Assembly: GCA_009760885.1 (NCBI GenBank) | Contig: CM019701.1 | Location: 15,706,282 to 15,770,281, forward strand | Source: Achatina immaculata | Taxonomy: Eukaryota > Mollusca > Gastropoda > Stylommatophora > Achatinidae | DNA: 64,000 bases | Direction: 5' to 3' | Shown: piece by piece, positions 10,508 through 22,638 of the stretch | Position numbering within the stretch: the stretch's first letter is position 1 | Layout: each line of letters begins with the position of its first letter | Notes under the pieces: model-generated | The model's input: only the letters and a program-made list of their open reading frames with translations | What the model was told of the DNA's origin: nothing | Database searches by the model: none | Program-made: the position numbers and the translations under genes

Positions 10508-11136
10508 TGCAAAGGCAAAAATGTTCAGCCACAGGTGTCCAGCCCTCTTAGAAATATCATTAAGATGTTGGCGAAATCGATCTCCTAAGCGTAAACTGGT
10601 CTCCCCTATGTACTTCAAACCACAAGGTTTGCACATAATAGCAAAAATAACATTGCGTGAAGTGCAATTGAAACACTCCTGAAATGACAACTTGACTTAG
10701 GGAAGGAGATATAGTTAGCCTCGACAACAAACGGACGAGTGTTGCATCTATGGCATCCGCAATGTCTGGTACCATAAAAAATGTCATCTGTCTTAAGATG
10801 ACTACGAATTAAAAGGTCCCTGAGGTTCTTGTCTGTAGGCTACCAGTGGGGGTTCCCCAAAAAGTTCACGTGTATCAGGCTCGGTTTGGAGGAGATGAAG
10901 ATGGCGAAACAGTATGTTTTTAACTGCCAAGCTATGAGGGTGGTACGTGAGTACTAGTTTCACTCTGTCCGAGCTACAGTGCGGTTTAGGAGTAAGGGCT
11001 TGTTGCCATGATATATGGCTGATGCGATACCAATATGACGAGAAAAAATGTTCTGAATAGCCGTGTTGACGGAAGAAATTACGCATTTTATAGCCTTGAT
11101 TCTGGAAATCCAAATCCTCATTACACAAACGTCCCC
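10502..11136 (-). pseudogene. PLE C-terminal region with GIY-YIG endonuclease (copy 1)
   Basis: Minus-strand remnant of the PLE C-terminus. It encodes the linker and Cys-rich block (CGCHRCNT then PFVVEA) and the GIY-YIG-type endonuclease core: TSRNVIFAIMCKPCGLKYIG, then ETSLRLGDRFRQHLNDISKR. The endonuclease segment is the best preserved of the three PLE copies here; the copies at 26 kb and 28.8 kb carry a stop in place of Tyr in KYIGET. Known family role: target cleavage for retrotransposition. The N-terminal part and the whole reverse transcriptase are missing, the frame breaks near 10690, and the downstream end is cut by the 942-bp insertion. Not functional. Confidence 0.8.
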
Positions 11137-11489
11137 TCCCCTTCAACCAAATGTTTTCCTCCTATCTCTCCATCTCTTCTTTACGATTGGCTCCATCAGC
11201 TTATCCTTTGTGTGGCCCGCGTCGTCTCTATGCATCTTCTAGTGGACACGCATTTCTCTGTTTCCTACTTCTGAAGGAGGCCATATTAAGATTAAATCTT
11301 CATTTAGTTATTTATTTTCTGTCTCGTTTGCGCATGTAATCCTCAAAAAAGCTCACGGCGAAATATCAAATGTTGTATGTTTTTCATTTATACATTCTCA
11401 TACTTTCTATTTGTTTTTTCTCACTTTACTCACTCTGTCTGCCATATTGCAAAACTACACCATACACTTCTATCTACCTTTATTATAGC

Positions 11490-13998
11490 TCAAGTATAAG
11501 CATTCACCTATAAAATATTTTATATTAGACAGAGTTGCAGCTCAAGTGTAACCATACACCTATAAAATATTTGATTTTACAGTTCAATATCAAGTGAAAC
11601 CATACACCTATAAGATATTTGATCTTAGACATAATTGTATCTCAAGTGTAGCCATACACCTATAAAATATTTGATTTTACAGTTCAATATCAAGTGAAAC
11701 CATACACCTATAAGATATTTGATCTTAGACATAATTGTATCTCAAGTGTAACCATACACCTATAAAATATTTGATTTTACAGTTCAATATCAAGTGAAAC
11801 CATACACCTATATTTGATCTGAGAGTTGTAGCTCACATTTAATGATACATCTATAAAAGATTTGATTTTTTAGTTATAAATCAAGTGAAACCATATACTT
11901 ATAAAATATTTGATCTTAGAGTTGTTGCTCAAGTGAAACCATACATCTATAAGATAATTGATCTAAGACAGAGTTGTAGATCAAGTATAAGCATATACAT
12001 ATAGATTGTTTGATCTTACAGTTGTAGCTCTACTGTAAGAATGCACATATAAGATATTTGACATTGGACATAGATGTATCTCAAGTGTAAGCATACACCT
12101 ATAATATATTTGTTTTTAGAGTTATAGTTCAAGTGGAAGAACACATTTAAAAGATATTTGATCCTATAGGTGTAGCTCAAGTGTAACTATACATTTATAA
12201 GATATTTAATCTGAGACAGAATTGTATTTCAATTGTATCCATACACCTACAAGATTTTTTACCTTAGAGAAAGCTGTTACTCAAATGTAAGTATACACAT
12301 ATTAAGTACTTGAACTTAGATTTGTAGCTCAAATGTAACCATAAACATATAAGGTATTTGATCTTAGAGTTGTAGCTCAGTATAAGAATAAGATATTTGA
12401 TCTTAGACAGAGTTTTACCTGAAGAGTAAGCATACATCTATAACATATTTCATTATAGAGTGGTAGCTCAAGTGTAAACATACACCTATAAGATAATTGA
12501 TCTGAGATTTATAGCTCAAGTATAAACATAAACCTATGAAACACTGGATCTTAGAGTTGTATCTCAGTTGTAAGCATACACCTATAAGATATTTGTTCAT
12601 AAAGTTGTAGCTCAAGTGTAAGTATACACCCGTATAGTACTTGATATTAGAGAAGTACCTCAAGTGTAAGCATACACCATAAGATATTTGATCTTAGACA
12701 GAATTGTAGCTCAAGTGTAACAATAAACCAATAAAATATTTGATCTTAGACATAGTTGTAGTTCAGGTGTAAGTTTACGCCTATAAAATAATTGATCTTA
12801 TACAGAATTGCAGCTCACATGTAACCATACAATAATAAAATATATGATCTTAGAGTTGTAGGTCAATTGTAATCATACAATAATGAAATATTTGATCTTA
12901 GAGTTGTAGCTCAAGTGTACCAATACACTTATAAGATATTTGATCTTAGACAGATTTGTAGTTCAGGTACAAGAATCCACGCATAAAATATTTGATCTTA
13001 GACAGAGTTGTAGTTCAAGTGTAGTCATAAATTTATAAGTTATTTGATCTTAGTATTGTAAATCAAGTGTAAACATACACCTATAAAATATTTGATCTGA
13101 GAGTTGTAACTAAAGTTTTACCATATTCCTATAAAATATTTGATCTTAGAGTTGTAACTCAAATGTAACCACATACATTTAAGATGTTTGATCTTGGAGT
13201 TGCAGTTTAAGTTGAACCATGCAAATATAAAAATGTTCATTTTAGACAGAGTTGTAGCTCAGTTGTAAGCATACACTTAAAAGACACTTGACCTTAGAGT
13301 TGTATTGCAAGAGTTAGCATACATCTATAAGTTATTTGATCTTAGATAGAGTTGTAGCTCAAGTGTAAGCATTCACATATATATTATTTGAACTTAGAGG
13401 TGTAGCTCAAGTATAAGCATACACTTAAAAATATTTGATATTATAAATGTAACTCAAGTGTAATTAAGCACTTATAAGATAATTGACTTTGAGTTGTAGC
13501 TCATGTGTAACCATATACCTATAAAATATTTGATCTTACAGTTATAGCTCATGAGTAAGCATACACATATAAAGTATTTGATATTAGAGTTGTAACTCAA
13601 CTGTAAGCATACACCTATAATATACTTGTTCTTATATTTGTAGCTCAAGGTTAGCCATACACCTATAAGATAATTGATATTAGAGAAGAGTTGTAGCTCA
13701 AGTGCAACCATAAACCTATAAAATATTTGATGTTAGACATAGTTGTAGCTCAGATCCAAGTATACACCTATAAAATATTTGATCTTAGACAGAGTTGTAC
13801 CTCAAGTGTAACCATAGACTAATAAAATATTTCATATTAGAATTGTAGCTCAAGTGTAAACATACAACTATAAGATATTTCATCTTTGACAGAGTCGTAG
13901 CTCAAGTGCAAGCAAACACATATAAATTATTTGATCTTAAACAGAGTTGTAGCTCAAGTGTAAACATTCACGTAGAGGATATTTGATCCTTAGACAGA
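11490..13998. repeat. Satellite S block 1
   Basis: About 50 degenerate monomers, period about 46-52 bp, consensus near ATTTGATCTTAGACAGAGTT then GTAGCTCAAGTGTAACCATA and CACCTATAAAAT. The ACAGA segment is present or absent between monomers, which explains the two lengths. A locally homogenised dimer of about 98 bp is visible near 11570-11800. The short frames rich in LSYNSxIKYxIGVCLHL come from this periodicity on the minus strand. Confidence 0.92.
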
Positions 13999-14925
13999 GT
14001 CATAGCAGGTGGTGGATGGAATGGGAGAGCAGCTGACAGATAATGTTGGTTATGGTCACCTATTCTATGATGGTAGGCAGATGATCTCAGTGTAGGGACA
14101 ATGGCTACGACCACTGACTAGTACAGTCACTGCCCGGAAGGAAAGCAATGGTAAACTACCTTCTGGAAACATACCAAGAAACCCAAGCAGCAATCATTTA
14201 TGTCAGTCCGCAAGAACAGCGAAGAGCAGAACCTCTATCTTAATGCAAAGAAAACTAAAGTGATGACAACTGACAAAACAGACAAGGCAACTGAAATATG
14301 TATCAGTGAGGAAAAACTGGAAGAAGTGGAGAGTTTTGAATATCTTGGATCACTACTAACTAATAATGGAGATACAATGCGGGAAATTAAAAGGAGGACA
14401 TCTATTGCTCTTCAGAAAGTAAAACAAATAAAGAATCTGTGGAGAGGAGCAGACAGAACCACAAAAATAAGATTTTTAAGGGCATGCATCTTTCCCATCG
14501 CAACATATGCCTGTGAGACCTGGACACTTAACAAAACAGCTGAGAAGCACATAAATGCCTTTGAATGTAAATGCTATAGAAGAGTTCTCCAAATATCGTG
14601 GACACAAAAAAGAACAAATATATCTATACTACAAGAGCTTAATATTGAAGAAGGCTGGCTAGTAAAGAGGATTAAAGAGAGAAAACTTAAATATTTTGGC
14701 CACATTAAACGTCATGATAATTTAGAGAAGACCGTATTGGAAGGATACATAATGGGAAAAAGAAAAAGAGGAAGACCGAAACGAAGATGGCTGCAAGACA
14801 TCGTTGATGATCTGGAAATGGATGCAGCAGCAGCAGGCCATCTTGCTCACAACCGAGAGGCCTACAGGAGTGCTGTTTGGGAGGCAAAGTTCCGCAAGGG
14901 ACAAGCAAAGGAATGAATGAATGAC
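13999..14925 (+). mobile_element. LINE A copy with a non-coding head joined to the C-terminal ORF
   Basis: A complete insertion bounded by a direct repeat. The satellite reads GACAGAGTCATAG on the left and again after the (GAAT)n tail on the right; the word GTCATAG is rare in this satellite, so it is a credible 13-bp target-site duplication. The first 190 bp is non-coding and includes GGAAAGCAATGGTAAACTAC, a motif similar to the conserved 5' region of RTE/BovB-type elements (recalled similarity). It is fused directly to the distal part of the ORF at 14200. The reverse transcriptase palm has been deleted. Confidence 0.8.
14200..14916 (+). pseudogene. LINE A ORF2 C-terminal part, open for 238 codons
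   Basis: Uninterrupted frame from just after the RT catalytic centre to the natural stop. It encodes SVRKNSEEQNLYLNAKKTKV, the FEYLGSLLTNNGD block, the thumb-like region with FPIATYACETWTLNKTAEKH, then GHIKRHDNLEKTVLEGYIMG, KRKRGRPKRRWLQDIVDDLE and the AKE terminus. The distal blocks YLGS, ACETW and KRGRP are typical of RTE-type LINEs. The start shown is simply the first Met of a truncated frame. It lacks endonuclease and RT palm, so no activity is expected. It is the cleanest representative of the LINE A C-terminus here and useful for defining the family's 3' end. Confidence 0.85.
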
Positions 14926-15985
14926 AGAGTCATAGCTCTGGTGTAAGTATAAATCTATAAAATAATTGGTTATGGCTCAAGTGTAAGCATAAAATACTTG
15001 ATCTTAGGCAGATTTGTACCTCAAGTGTAACCATCCAGTAATAAAATATTTGAACTTAGAGTTGTAGCTCAAGTGTAACCATACACCTATAAGATATTAA
15101 ATCTTAGGCAGAGTTGTATCTCAAGTGTAAGCATACACATATAAGATATTTAATCTTAGCCATAGTTGTAGTTAAATTGGAAACATACACATATGAGATA
15201 TTTGATCATAGGCAGAGTTGTAGCTCAAGTGTAAGCATACACATATATAATATTTGATCCTAGAATTGTAGCTCAAGTGTAGCCATATACCTATAAGATA
15301 TTTGATGTTCGATTTGTAGATCAAGTGTAAGCTTAGACATATAACATATTTTATCTTAAAGTGGTAGCTCAAGTGTATGCACACACCTATACAATATTTG
15401 ATCTTACATTTGTAGCCCAAGTGTAAACTTTCGCATAAAAAATATTTGATCTTAGGGTTGAAGCTCAAGTGTAACTATACACCTGTAAGATATTTGACAT
15501 TAGATAGAGATGTAGATTAAGTGCAGCCATAAACTTATTAAATATGTGATCTCAGACATAGTTGTAGCTCAGGTGTAAGTATACTCCAATGGAATATTTG
15601 ATTTTAGAGTTGTAGCTCAACTGTAAGCCTACACCTATAAAATATTTAATCTCAGAAAGAATGTACCTCAATTGTAACTATACATTAATAAAATATTTGA
15701 TCTTAAACAGAGTTTAACCTCGTATGTAAGCATGCACCTATAAAATATTTGATCTTAACAGGGTTGTAGGTCAGGTGTAAGCATACATCTAAGTATACTT
15801 GATCTTAGACAGGGTTCTGTGCAGGTGGAAGGATACACCTATGAGATATGTTGTCTTAGACAAACTTGTAGCTCAAGTGTAAGTACACATATATATTATT
15901 TGAACTTAGAGTTGTAGCTCAAATGTAAGCATACAACTAGAAAATAATCAATCTTGTAGTTGTAGTTCAAGTGTAATAATTTTAT
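14926..15985. repeat. Satellite S block 2
   Basis: About 20 monomers of the same 46-52 bp satellite, continuing after LINE A. Divergence between monomers is similar to block 1. Confidence 0.92.
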
Positions 15986-16990
15986 ATTATATCTTATATC
16001 CTTCCCGTGCAGTTAAACGTCACATAGGGCTCGCAAAGTAGTTTGCCAATTTTTCCTGTCTTCGGCGAGTCTTTCAACCTCATCAAAGGATTTTATGCCT
16101 GTTAATTTGGCCTCTCTTAACAATGTCCTCTTCAGAGTTTCACGCGGTCTGCCCCTTTTTCTTTGGCCTGTTGTGTTCCACTTGATAGCTTGTTTTGGGA
16201 TTCACTGACCATTTCTTCTCATCAAGTGACCAACATATGTCCATCTCCTTTTCCTGATCACCCATGAGACTGGTTGTTGTTCAGTCATCTGTCTTATCTC
16301 TGCGTTGTTCTTGAATTCGTTCCACTTGATACTGAGCTTTTTCCTTAGGCATTTGTTTTCAAAAGAGTCTAATTTATTGTCTATTTCTTTAGTTGTTTTC
16401 CAGCTTTCACATGCATAAATGAGGATGGATATTACATTTGAATTGAATAGTCTTAACTTGAACTGAATAGTCTTAACTTGGTTTTTGTGCTTATAACTTT
16501 TGAATTCCATATGTTCTCAAGATTCTTGAAGATCGATGCTGCTTTTGCAATTCTAATTCTAACTTCCTTCCTGGTGTCACCATCCTGGTCTATGTAGCTG
16601 CCAAGGTATGCAAATTGATTGACTTCTTCAATATCTGTCCCTTCTATGTGTATTTTTCCATTTTGGTTAATGGGAAGTTTCATTATTTTTGTTTTGTCCT
16701 TGTTAATTTCAAGTCCTATTTTGCTAGCCGTTGAAGACAGGCAATCTGTTTTTTCTCACACGGAATTCATATTGCTACTGATAAGAGTTATGTCATCAGC
16801 AAAATCAAGATATTCTAGCTGGTCCCATGTATCCAGTCGATACCTGTGTTACCTGTGCAGCATTTTTTCATTATGAAGTCTACTGTAATTCCAAAAAGTA
16901 AAGGAGACAGTATACATCCTTGTTTCACACCTGTTTCAATCTGGAACCATTCACTCGTCCCTTCTTCTGTCTTGACTTCACAAACATGAT
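15986..16990 (-). pseudogene. LINE B fragment, RT motif B to 3' end
   Basis: Minus-strand non-LTR retrotransposon remnant. Reading from the right: GTSEWFQIETGVKQGCILSP (RT motif B region), a short deletion, NQFAYLGSYIDQDGDTRKEV, RIRIAKAASIFKNLENIWNS, then IYACESWKTTKEIDNKLDSF, WTYVGHLMRR and a 3' UTR. The catalytic motif C block is damaged: the frame shifts and the residues around it are lost near 16740-16810. A 17-bp stretch in the TKLRLF area is duplicated (near 16440-16475). It aligns with the longer LINE B at 29.8-32.6 kb. Both copies end near the word TATCTTATAT at the satellite junction. Non-functional. Confidence 0.85.
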
Positions 16991-18244
16991 ATTTGATTTT
17001 AGAGTTGCATCTCAAGTGTAAGCATACACATATATGATATTTGATCTTAGACAGAGTTGTAGCTCATGTGCAATCATACACCCATAAGATAATTGCTCTC
17101 AGAGTTGTAGCTCAAGGGTAACCATGCACTTATAATATATTTGATCAAAGAGTTGTCGCTCAAGTGTAACCATACACCTATAGGATATTTCACATTAGAT
17201 ATAACTGTAGCTCAAGAGTAACCATACTCCTTTATATTATCTGACCTTATTTAAAGTTGTAGCTCAAGTATATGCATACACCTATAGGATATTTCATATT
17301 AGATATAGCTGTAGCTCAAGAGTAACCATACTCCTTTATATTATCTGACCTTATTTAAAGTTGTAGCTCAAGTATATGCATACACCTATAGGATATTTCA
17401 CATTAGATATAACTGTAGCTCAAGAGTAACCATACTCCTTTATATTATCTGACCTTATTTAAAGTTGTAGCTCAAGTATATGCATACACCTATAGGATAT
17501 TTCATATTAGATATAGCTGTAGCTCAAGAGTAACCATACTCCTTTATATTATCTGACCTTATTTAAAGTTGTAGCTCAAGTATATGCATACACCTATAGG
17601 ATATTTCATATTAGATATAGCTGTAGCTCAAGAGTAACCATACTCCTTTATATTATCTGACCTTATTTAAAGTTGTAGCTCAAGTATATGCATACACCTA
17701 TAGGATATTTCATATTAGATATAGCTGTAGCTCAAGAGTAACCATACTCCTTTATATTATCTGACCTTATTTAAAGTTGTAGCTCAAGTATATGCATACA
17801 CCTATAGGATATTTCATATTAGATATAGCTGTAGCTCAAGAGTAACCATACTCCTTTATATTATCTGACCTTATTTAAAGTTGTAGCTCAAGTATATGCA
17901 TACACCTATAGGATATTTCATATTAGATATAGCTGTAGCTCAAGAGTAACCATACTCCTTTATATTATCTGACCTTATTTAAAGTTGTAGCTCAAGTATA
18001 TGCATACACCTATAGGATATTTCATATTAGATATAGCTGTAGCTCAACTGTAATCATACATATATAATATATTTGCTCTTTGAGGTGTACCTCAAGTGTA
18101 TACAAACACAAATATATTATTCGAACCTAGAAGTGTAGCTCAAGTGTAAATATACAGCTATAAAATATTTGACCTTATCATTGTAGTACAAGTGTAACAA
18201 TACACCTTAAGATATTTGATATTAGAGTTGTAGCTCAAGTGTAA
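16991..18244. repeat. Satellite S block 3, containing a 104-bp higher-order array
   Basis: Ordinary monomers surround a sharply homogenised island described separately at 17183-18040. Block 3 ends at AAGTGTAAG, where LINE A begins with (CATT)n. Confidence 0.92.
17183..18040. repeat. 104-bp higher-order repeat, eight units
   Basis: Two adjacent 52-bp satellite variants repeat as a 104-bp dimer. Starts of GGATATTTCA fall at 17183, 17287, 17391 and so on to 18015, an exact 104-bp step. Units differ at only two positions by eye (TTCACATT/TTCATATT and ATATAACT/ATATAGCT). Unit content includes AGAGTAACCATACTCCTTTA and TTATCTGACCTTATTTAAAG. This is classic higher-order structure from recent unequal exchange. 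Confidence 0.95.
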
Positions 18245-18724
18245 GCATTCATTCATTCATTTGCATGTCCCTTAAGGAACTTTGCTTAACTAACAGCACT
18301 CTTGTAGGCCTCTTGGTTGTGAGCAAGATAGCCTGCTGCTGATGCATCCATTTTTAGATCATCAACGATGCCTTGCAGCTATCTTCATCTTGGTCTTCCT
18401 TTCTTTCTTTTTCTGATTATGTACTCTTTCAAAACAGTTTTCTCTAGATTATCATGACGTTTAATGTGTCCAAAATATTTAAATTTTCTCTTTAATCGTC
18501 GTTACTAGCCAGCCTTCTTCAATATTAAGTTCTTGTAGTATGGATATTTTTGTTCTTTTTTGTGTCCACGATATTTGAAGAACTCTTCTGTAACATGTAC
18601 ATTCAAAAGCATTTATGAGTTTCTCAGCTGTTTTGTTAAATGTCCAGGTCTCACAGGCATATGTTGCGATGGGAAAGATGCATCCCCTTAAAAATCTTAT
18701 TTTTGTGGTTCTGTCTGTTCCTCT

Positions 18725-19357
18725 CTACAGCTTCTTTAGTTGTTTTACTTTCTGAAGAGCGATAGATGTCCTCCTTTTAATTTCCCTCATTGTATCTCCA
18801 TTATTAGTTAGCAGTGATCCAAGATATTCAAAACTCTCCATTTCTTCCAGTTTTTCCTCATTGATACATATTTCAGCTGCCTTGCTAGTTTTGTCAGTTG
18901 TCATCAATTTAGTTTTCTTCGCATTAAGATAGAGGTTTAGCTCTTCACTATTCTTATGGACTGACATAATTAGTTTTTCCATTCCTTTTTGTATTGTGGA
19001 CAGTAATACTGTCTCATCAGCATATCTAATCTCTGGTATTTCATAACCTCCAAGTGTTATGGCATTGTAATATTCTTTGTCTACATCTTCTCTAACATTC
19101 CTCATTATATTTTCAGTATACAAGTTAAATAAGTAGGGCGACAATATGCACCCCTGATGGACCCCTTGTTTTATGTCAAACCAAGTTGTTGTTTCACCAT
19201 TTATTCTTAATGCTGCTTGTTGGTCTAGATACAGCAGTGATGTTAATTGTATCAAATGTGTTGGACATCCCATTTTTCCCAGTATTGCCCAAAATTTCTG
19301 ATGTTGTACACAGTCATATGCCTTTGAGTAGTCTATAAAGGCTAAATATAGATTCAC
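18725..19357 (-). pseudogene. LINE A reverse transcriptase, catalytic half
   Basis: 210-codon frame with RT motif A LAFIDYSKAYDCVQ, motif B KQGVHQGCILSPYLFNLYTE, and motif C in the form IRYADETVLLS. The family's usual YADD has become YADE, which replaces the second catalytic aspartate, so the enzyme should be inactive even without the frame breaks. The thumb block FEYLGSLLTNNGDTMREIKR follows. The downstream continuation (18245-18724) carries the rest of the C-terminus with further stops. Compare the plus-strand copy at 58.6 kb, where the same site reads RHADD. Confidence 0.88.
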
Positions 19358-19358
19358 A

Positions 19359-19964
19359 TTAAACTATGCACTTCTCTGTTATAAATCTTACGTTGAATAT
19401 ATGATCTCTTGATCCTCTTCCTTGCCTAAAACCCGCTTGGACCATATTGACTTCTTCTATTTTCTTTCGAAGTCTACCCATTATGATTTTTAACAGAATT
19501 TTACTGGGATGACTAATCAGAGCAACAGTTCTGTAATTTGTGTATAACTTCAGGTTACCCTTTTTAGGCAGTGGTATGAATACAATTCTTTTCCATTCAT
19601 TTAGCCAAATACCTGAATGCCATATCTTTTTACATAGTGCATGATAGATTGCTGCACATTCCTTTCCTCCTGCATTAATAAGTTCAGCTGTTATCTCATC
19701 ACTTCCTAGTGGTTTACCATTTCTCAGATTCTTTATTGCTCGTAAATCTTCTTCTATTGTCGGTTCGGGTTCTGTCTCCTCCAATAATAATTCACACTGT
19801 TGATTTCTGCTTTCACAGTCAGTTGTTTCATACATTCCGCTGCAATATTCCTTCCATCTTTCTAGAATTTCCTCTGTCTCTGTCAAGATAATCCCCATCT
19901 TGTCACGAATTACATTTAGCTTAGGTGTGACATTTCTCATCAATGTCTTCATTTCCTTAAACAT
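19359..19964 (-). pseudogene. LINE A reverse transcriptase, N-terminal half
   Basis: Open frame of 201 codons covering the fingers part of a LINE reverse transcriptase. Visible blocks: GKPLGSDEITAELINAGGKE, then WLNEWKRIVFIPLPKKGNLK, NYRTVALISHPSKILLKIIM and VQAGFRQGRGSRDHIFNVRF. These correspond to RT motifs 0 to 2 of the RTE/Jockey-type arrangement. The frame ends in a stop directly before the next segment (start of 18725-19357), which carries the catalytic Asp. One break therefore separates the two RT halves. The call as reverse transcriptase is secure; the clade call is inference from the tail and C-terminus. Confidence 0.85.
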
Positions 19965-20402
19965 TTCACTGTCTCTTCCACACTTCTGATGTCTTTCTAT
20001 TCTTTCACAACAATCTTGTATGTATTGTTTTTTTGTCTTTTCTTATGTTTCTTCGTACTTCTTTTGTTAAAGATTTATATTTCTCTTTGCTGTTGTTTGT
20101 CACTTTCCATTGCATCTTCATTTCTCTATGTTGTTTTATCAGTTCTAGTGTGCCTGCTGTAATCCATCCATTCTTTTGTGTTTTCTTTACTGGAACCATG
20201 TATTCAGCTGTTGTTATAAAGATATCTCTGCCCTGTGTAGCCAAATCATCTGGTGTCATTTCCTTCTGTACAGCCATCAGTATTTTGAAATGGTTCTTCA
20301 CTTCTATACCATATTGTTCTGGTATTTTTGTAAGATCAAAGTGGAGTGGTCTTGATCCCATAACTGTCTTTTTTATCTTTTTCTTAATGTCTGCTATTAA
20401 TA

Positions 20403-22638
20403 GTTGAACCATGCACCTATACAAAATTTGATCTTAGACAGAGTTCTAGCTCAAATGTAACCATACACCTAAAAGATACTTGATTTTAGACAGAGTTGTA
20501 GCGCAAGAGGAAGCATACACCTATAAGATATGTGGTCTTAGACAGAGTTGTAGCTGAAGTGTAAGTATACATATATATTATTTGAACCTAGCATTGTAGC
20601 TCAAGTGTAAGTATATATATATATATTATTTGAACCTAGAGTTGTAGCTCAAGTGTAAGTATACACCTAGAAAATATTTGATCTTAGAGTTGCAGCTAAT
20701 GTGTATTCATTTACCTATAAGATAACTGATTTCAGAGTTGTAGCTCACATGTAATCATACACCTATAATATATTTGATCTTAGAGTTGTAGCTAAAGATC
20801 AATCATACTTTATTTTATTTGAAGTTAGACAGAGGTGTAGCTCAAGCATAAACATATACCTAAAAGATATTTTCTCTTCGAGTTGTAGCTTGGTTGTAAC
20901 CATATGCCTATAAGATATTTGATCTTGGAGTTGTACCTCAAGTGTAAACATACTCCTATAGAATATTTGATCTTAGACAGAGTTGTAGCTCAAATGTAAG
21001 CATACACCAATAAGATATTTAATCTTAGACAGAGTTGTAGTTAAAATGGAAGTATACACCTATAAGATATTTGATCTTAGACAGAGTTGTAACTCAAGTG
21101 TAAGCATAGACCTTTAAGATATTTAAACTTAGGCAGAGTTGTAGTTAAAATGTGAGAATACACTTATAATATATTTGATCTTAGACAGAGATATAGCTCA
21201 AGTGTAAGCAAACACATACATTTTATTTGAACCTAGAGGTGTAGTTCAAGTGTATGTATACAGGTACAAAATATTTGATCTCATTGTTCTATTCCAAGTT
21301 CAACAATACACCTACAAGATATTTGAAAATTGAGTTGTTGTTCAGTTGTAACATACACATTTAAGATATTTGATCTTAGAGTTGTACTCAGATGTAAATA
21401 TACTCCTATAAGTTATTTGATCTTAGACAGAGTTGTAGTTCAAGTGTATGTATACAGGTACAAAATATTTGATCTTAGACAGAGTTGTAGCTCATATGTA
21501 AACATACAAATATAGGATATTTCATATTAGATATAGTTGTAGCTCAGGTGTAACCATACACCTATAAGATATTTGATCTTATAGATTTTCTTCAAGTGTA
21601 ACCATACACCTATAAGCTATTTGATCTTAGAGTTGCAGCTCAGTTGTAACCAAACACCATAGGATATTTAATATTACAGTTGTAGCTCAAGTGTAAGCAT
21701 ACAATTATATAATTTTTAAACTTAGACTTGTATCTCAAGTGTAACCATACACCTATAAGATCTTTAATCTTAGACAGAGATGTAGTTAAATTGGAAACAT
21801 ACATCTATAAGATCTCTTAGACAGAGATGTAACTCAAGCGTAATCATACACCTATGAAATATTTTATGTCTGACAGAGTTGTAGCTCAGGTGTAAGAATA
21901 CACCTAAAAGATACTTGATCTTAAACAGAGTTGTAGTGCAAGTGGAAGTATACACCTATAATATATTTCATCTTAGACAGAGTTGTATCTCAAGTGTAAT
22001 AATACATCTAGAAAATATTTGATCTTACAGTTGTAGCTCAAGTGTAATCATATGCCTATGAAATATTTGATCAGAAAATTTTAGCTCAGGTGTAAACATA
22101 CAACTATATGAATTTTAATGTTAGAATTCTAGCTCAAATGTAAACATACACCTAAAAGATATTTGATCTTAAAATTGTAGGTCAAGTGTAAGCATACAGC
22201 TATAGGTTATTTGATCTTATATAGAAGTATAGCTCAAGTGTAAGCATACATCTAAAATTTATTTGATCTTAGGCAGAGTTGTAACTCAAGTGTGACCATA
22301 CACCTATTAAATATTTGATCTTAGAGTTGTAACTCAAGTGTAAATATACACCTATATGATATTTGATCTTAGACAGAGTTGTAGCACAAGTGTAACCATA
22401 CACCAAAAAAATATTTGATGCTAGTGTTGTAGTTCAAGTAGAACCATGCACCTTAAAACATTTGAGTGTAGACAGAGAGTTGTAGCTCAAGTGCAACCAT
22501 GCACCTATAAGATATTTGATGTTAGATTTGTAGCTCAAGTGTATGCATACACCTATGAAAAATATGTATCTTAGTGTTGAGCCTCAAGTGTAGCCATACA
22601 CCTATACAATATTTGATCTTAGAGTTGTAACTTCATCC
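20403..22638. repeat. Satellite S block 4
   Basis: About 45 degenerate monomers. Some carry AT-dinucleotide expansions (near 20615). No inserted element was recognised inside. Confidence 0.92.

Larger units (their letters stand above)
8780..11489 (-). mobile_element. Penelope-like element copy 1, with inverted end arms
   Basis: Composite PLE insertion in satellite S. From the left: a minus-oriented 3' tail (8780-9565), a foreign 942-bp insertion (9566-10507), minus-oriented GIY-YIG coding remnants (10508 to about 11136), then the 3' tail again in plus orientation (about 11137-11489). The outer arms (about 8780-9165 and 11137-11489) are inverted copies, each ending in ACCTCTATCTACCTTTATTA or its complement. 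Reverse transcriptase motifs are absent. Inverted terminal copies are known for Penelope elements, whose pseudo-LTRs may be direct or inverted. Both flanks carry the satellite word AGCTCAAGT. Confidence 0.8.
18245..20402 (-). mobile_element. LINE A, longest copy (RTE-like)
   Basis: Minus-strand copy from the linker after the endonuclease to the (GAAT)n tail. Domain order from 20402 downward: linker (GIEVKNHFKILMAVQKEMTP), RT N-terminal part with ELINAGGK and FIPLPKKGN, then RT palm and C-terminus. It retains a near-complete RT but with breaks at about 20000 and 19358. The endonuclease is absent, so it is 5' truncated. Left end: CATTCATTCATTCATT, the complement of the family's tail. No clear target-site duplication. 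Confidence 0.85.
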
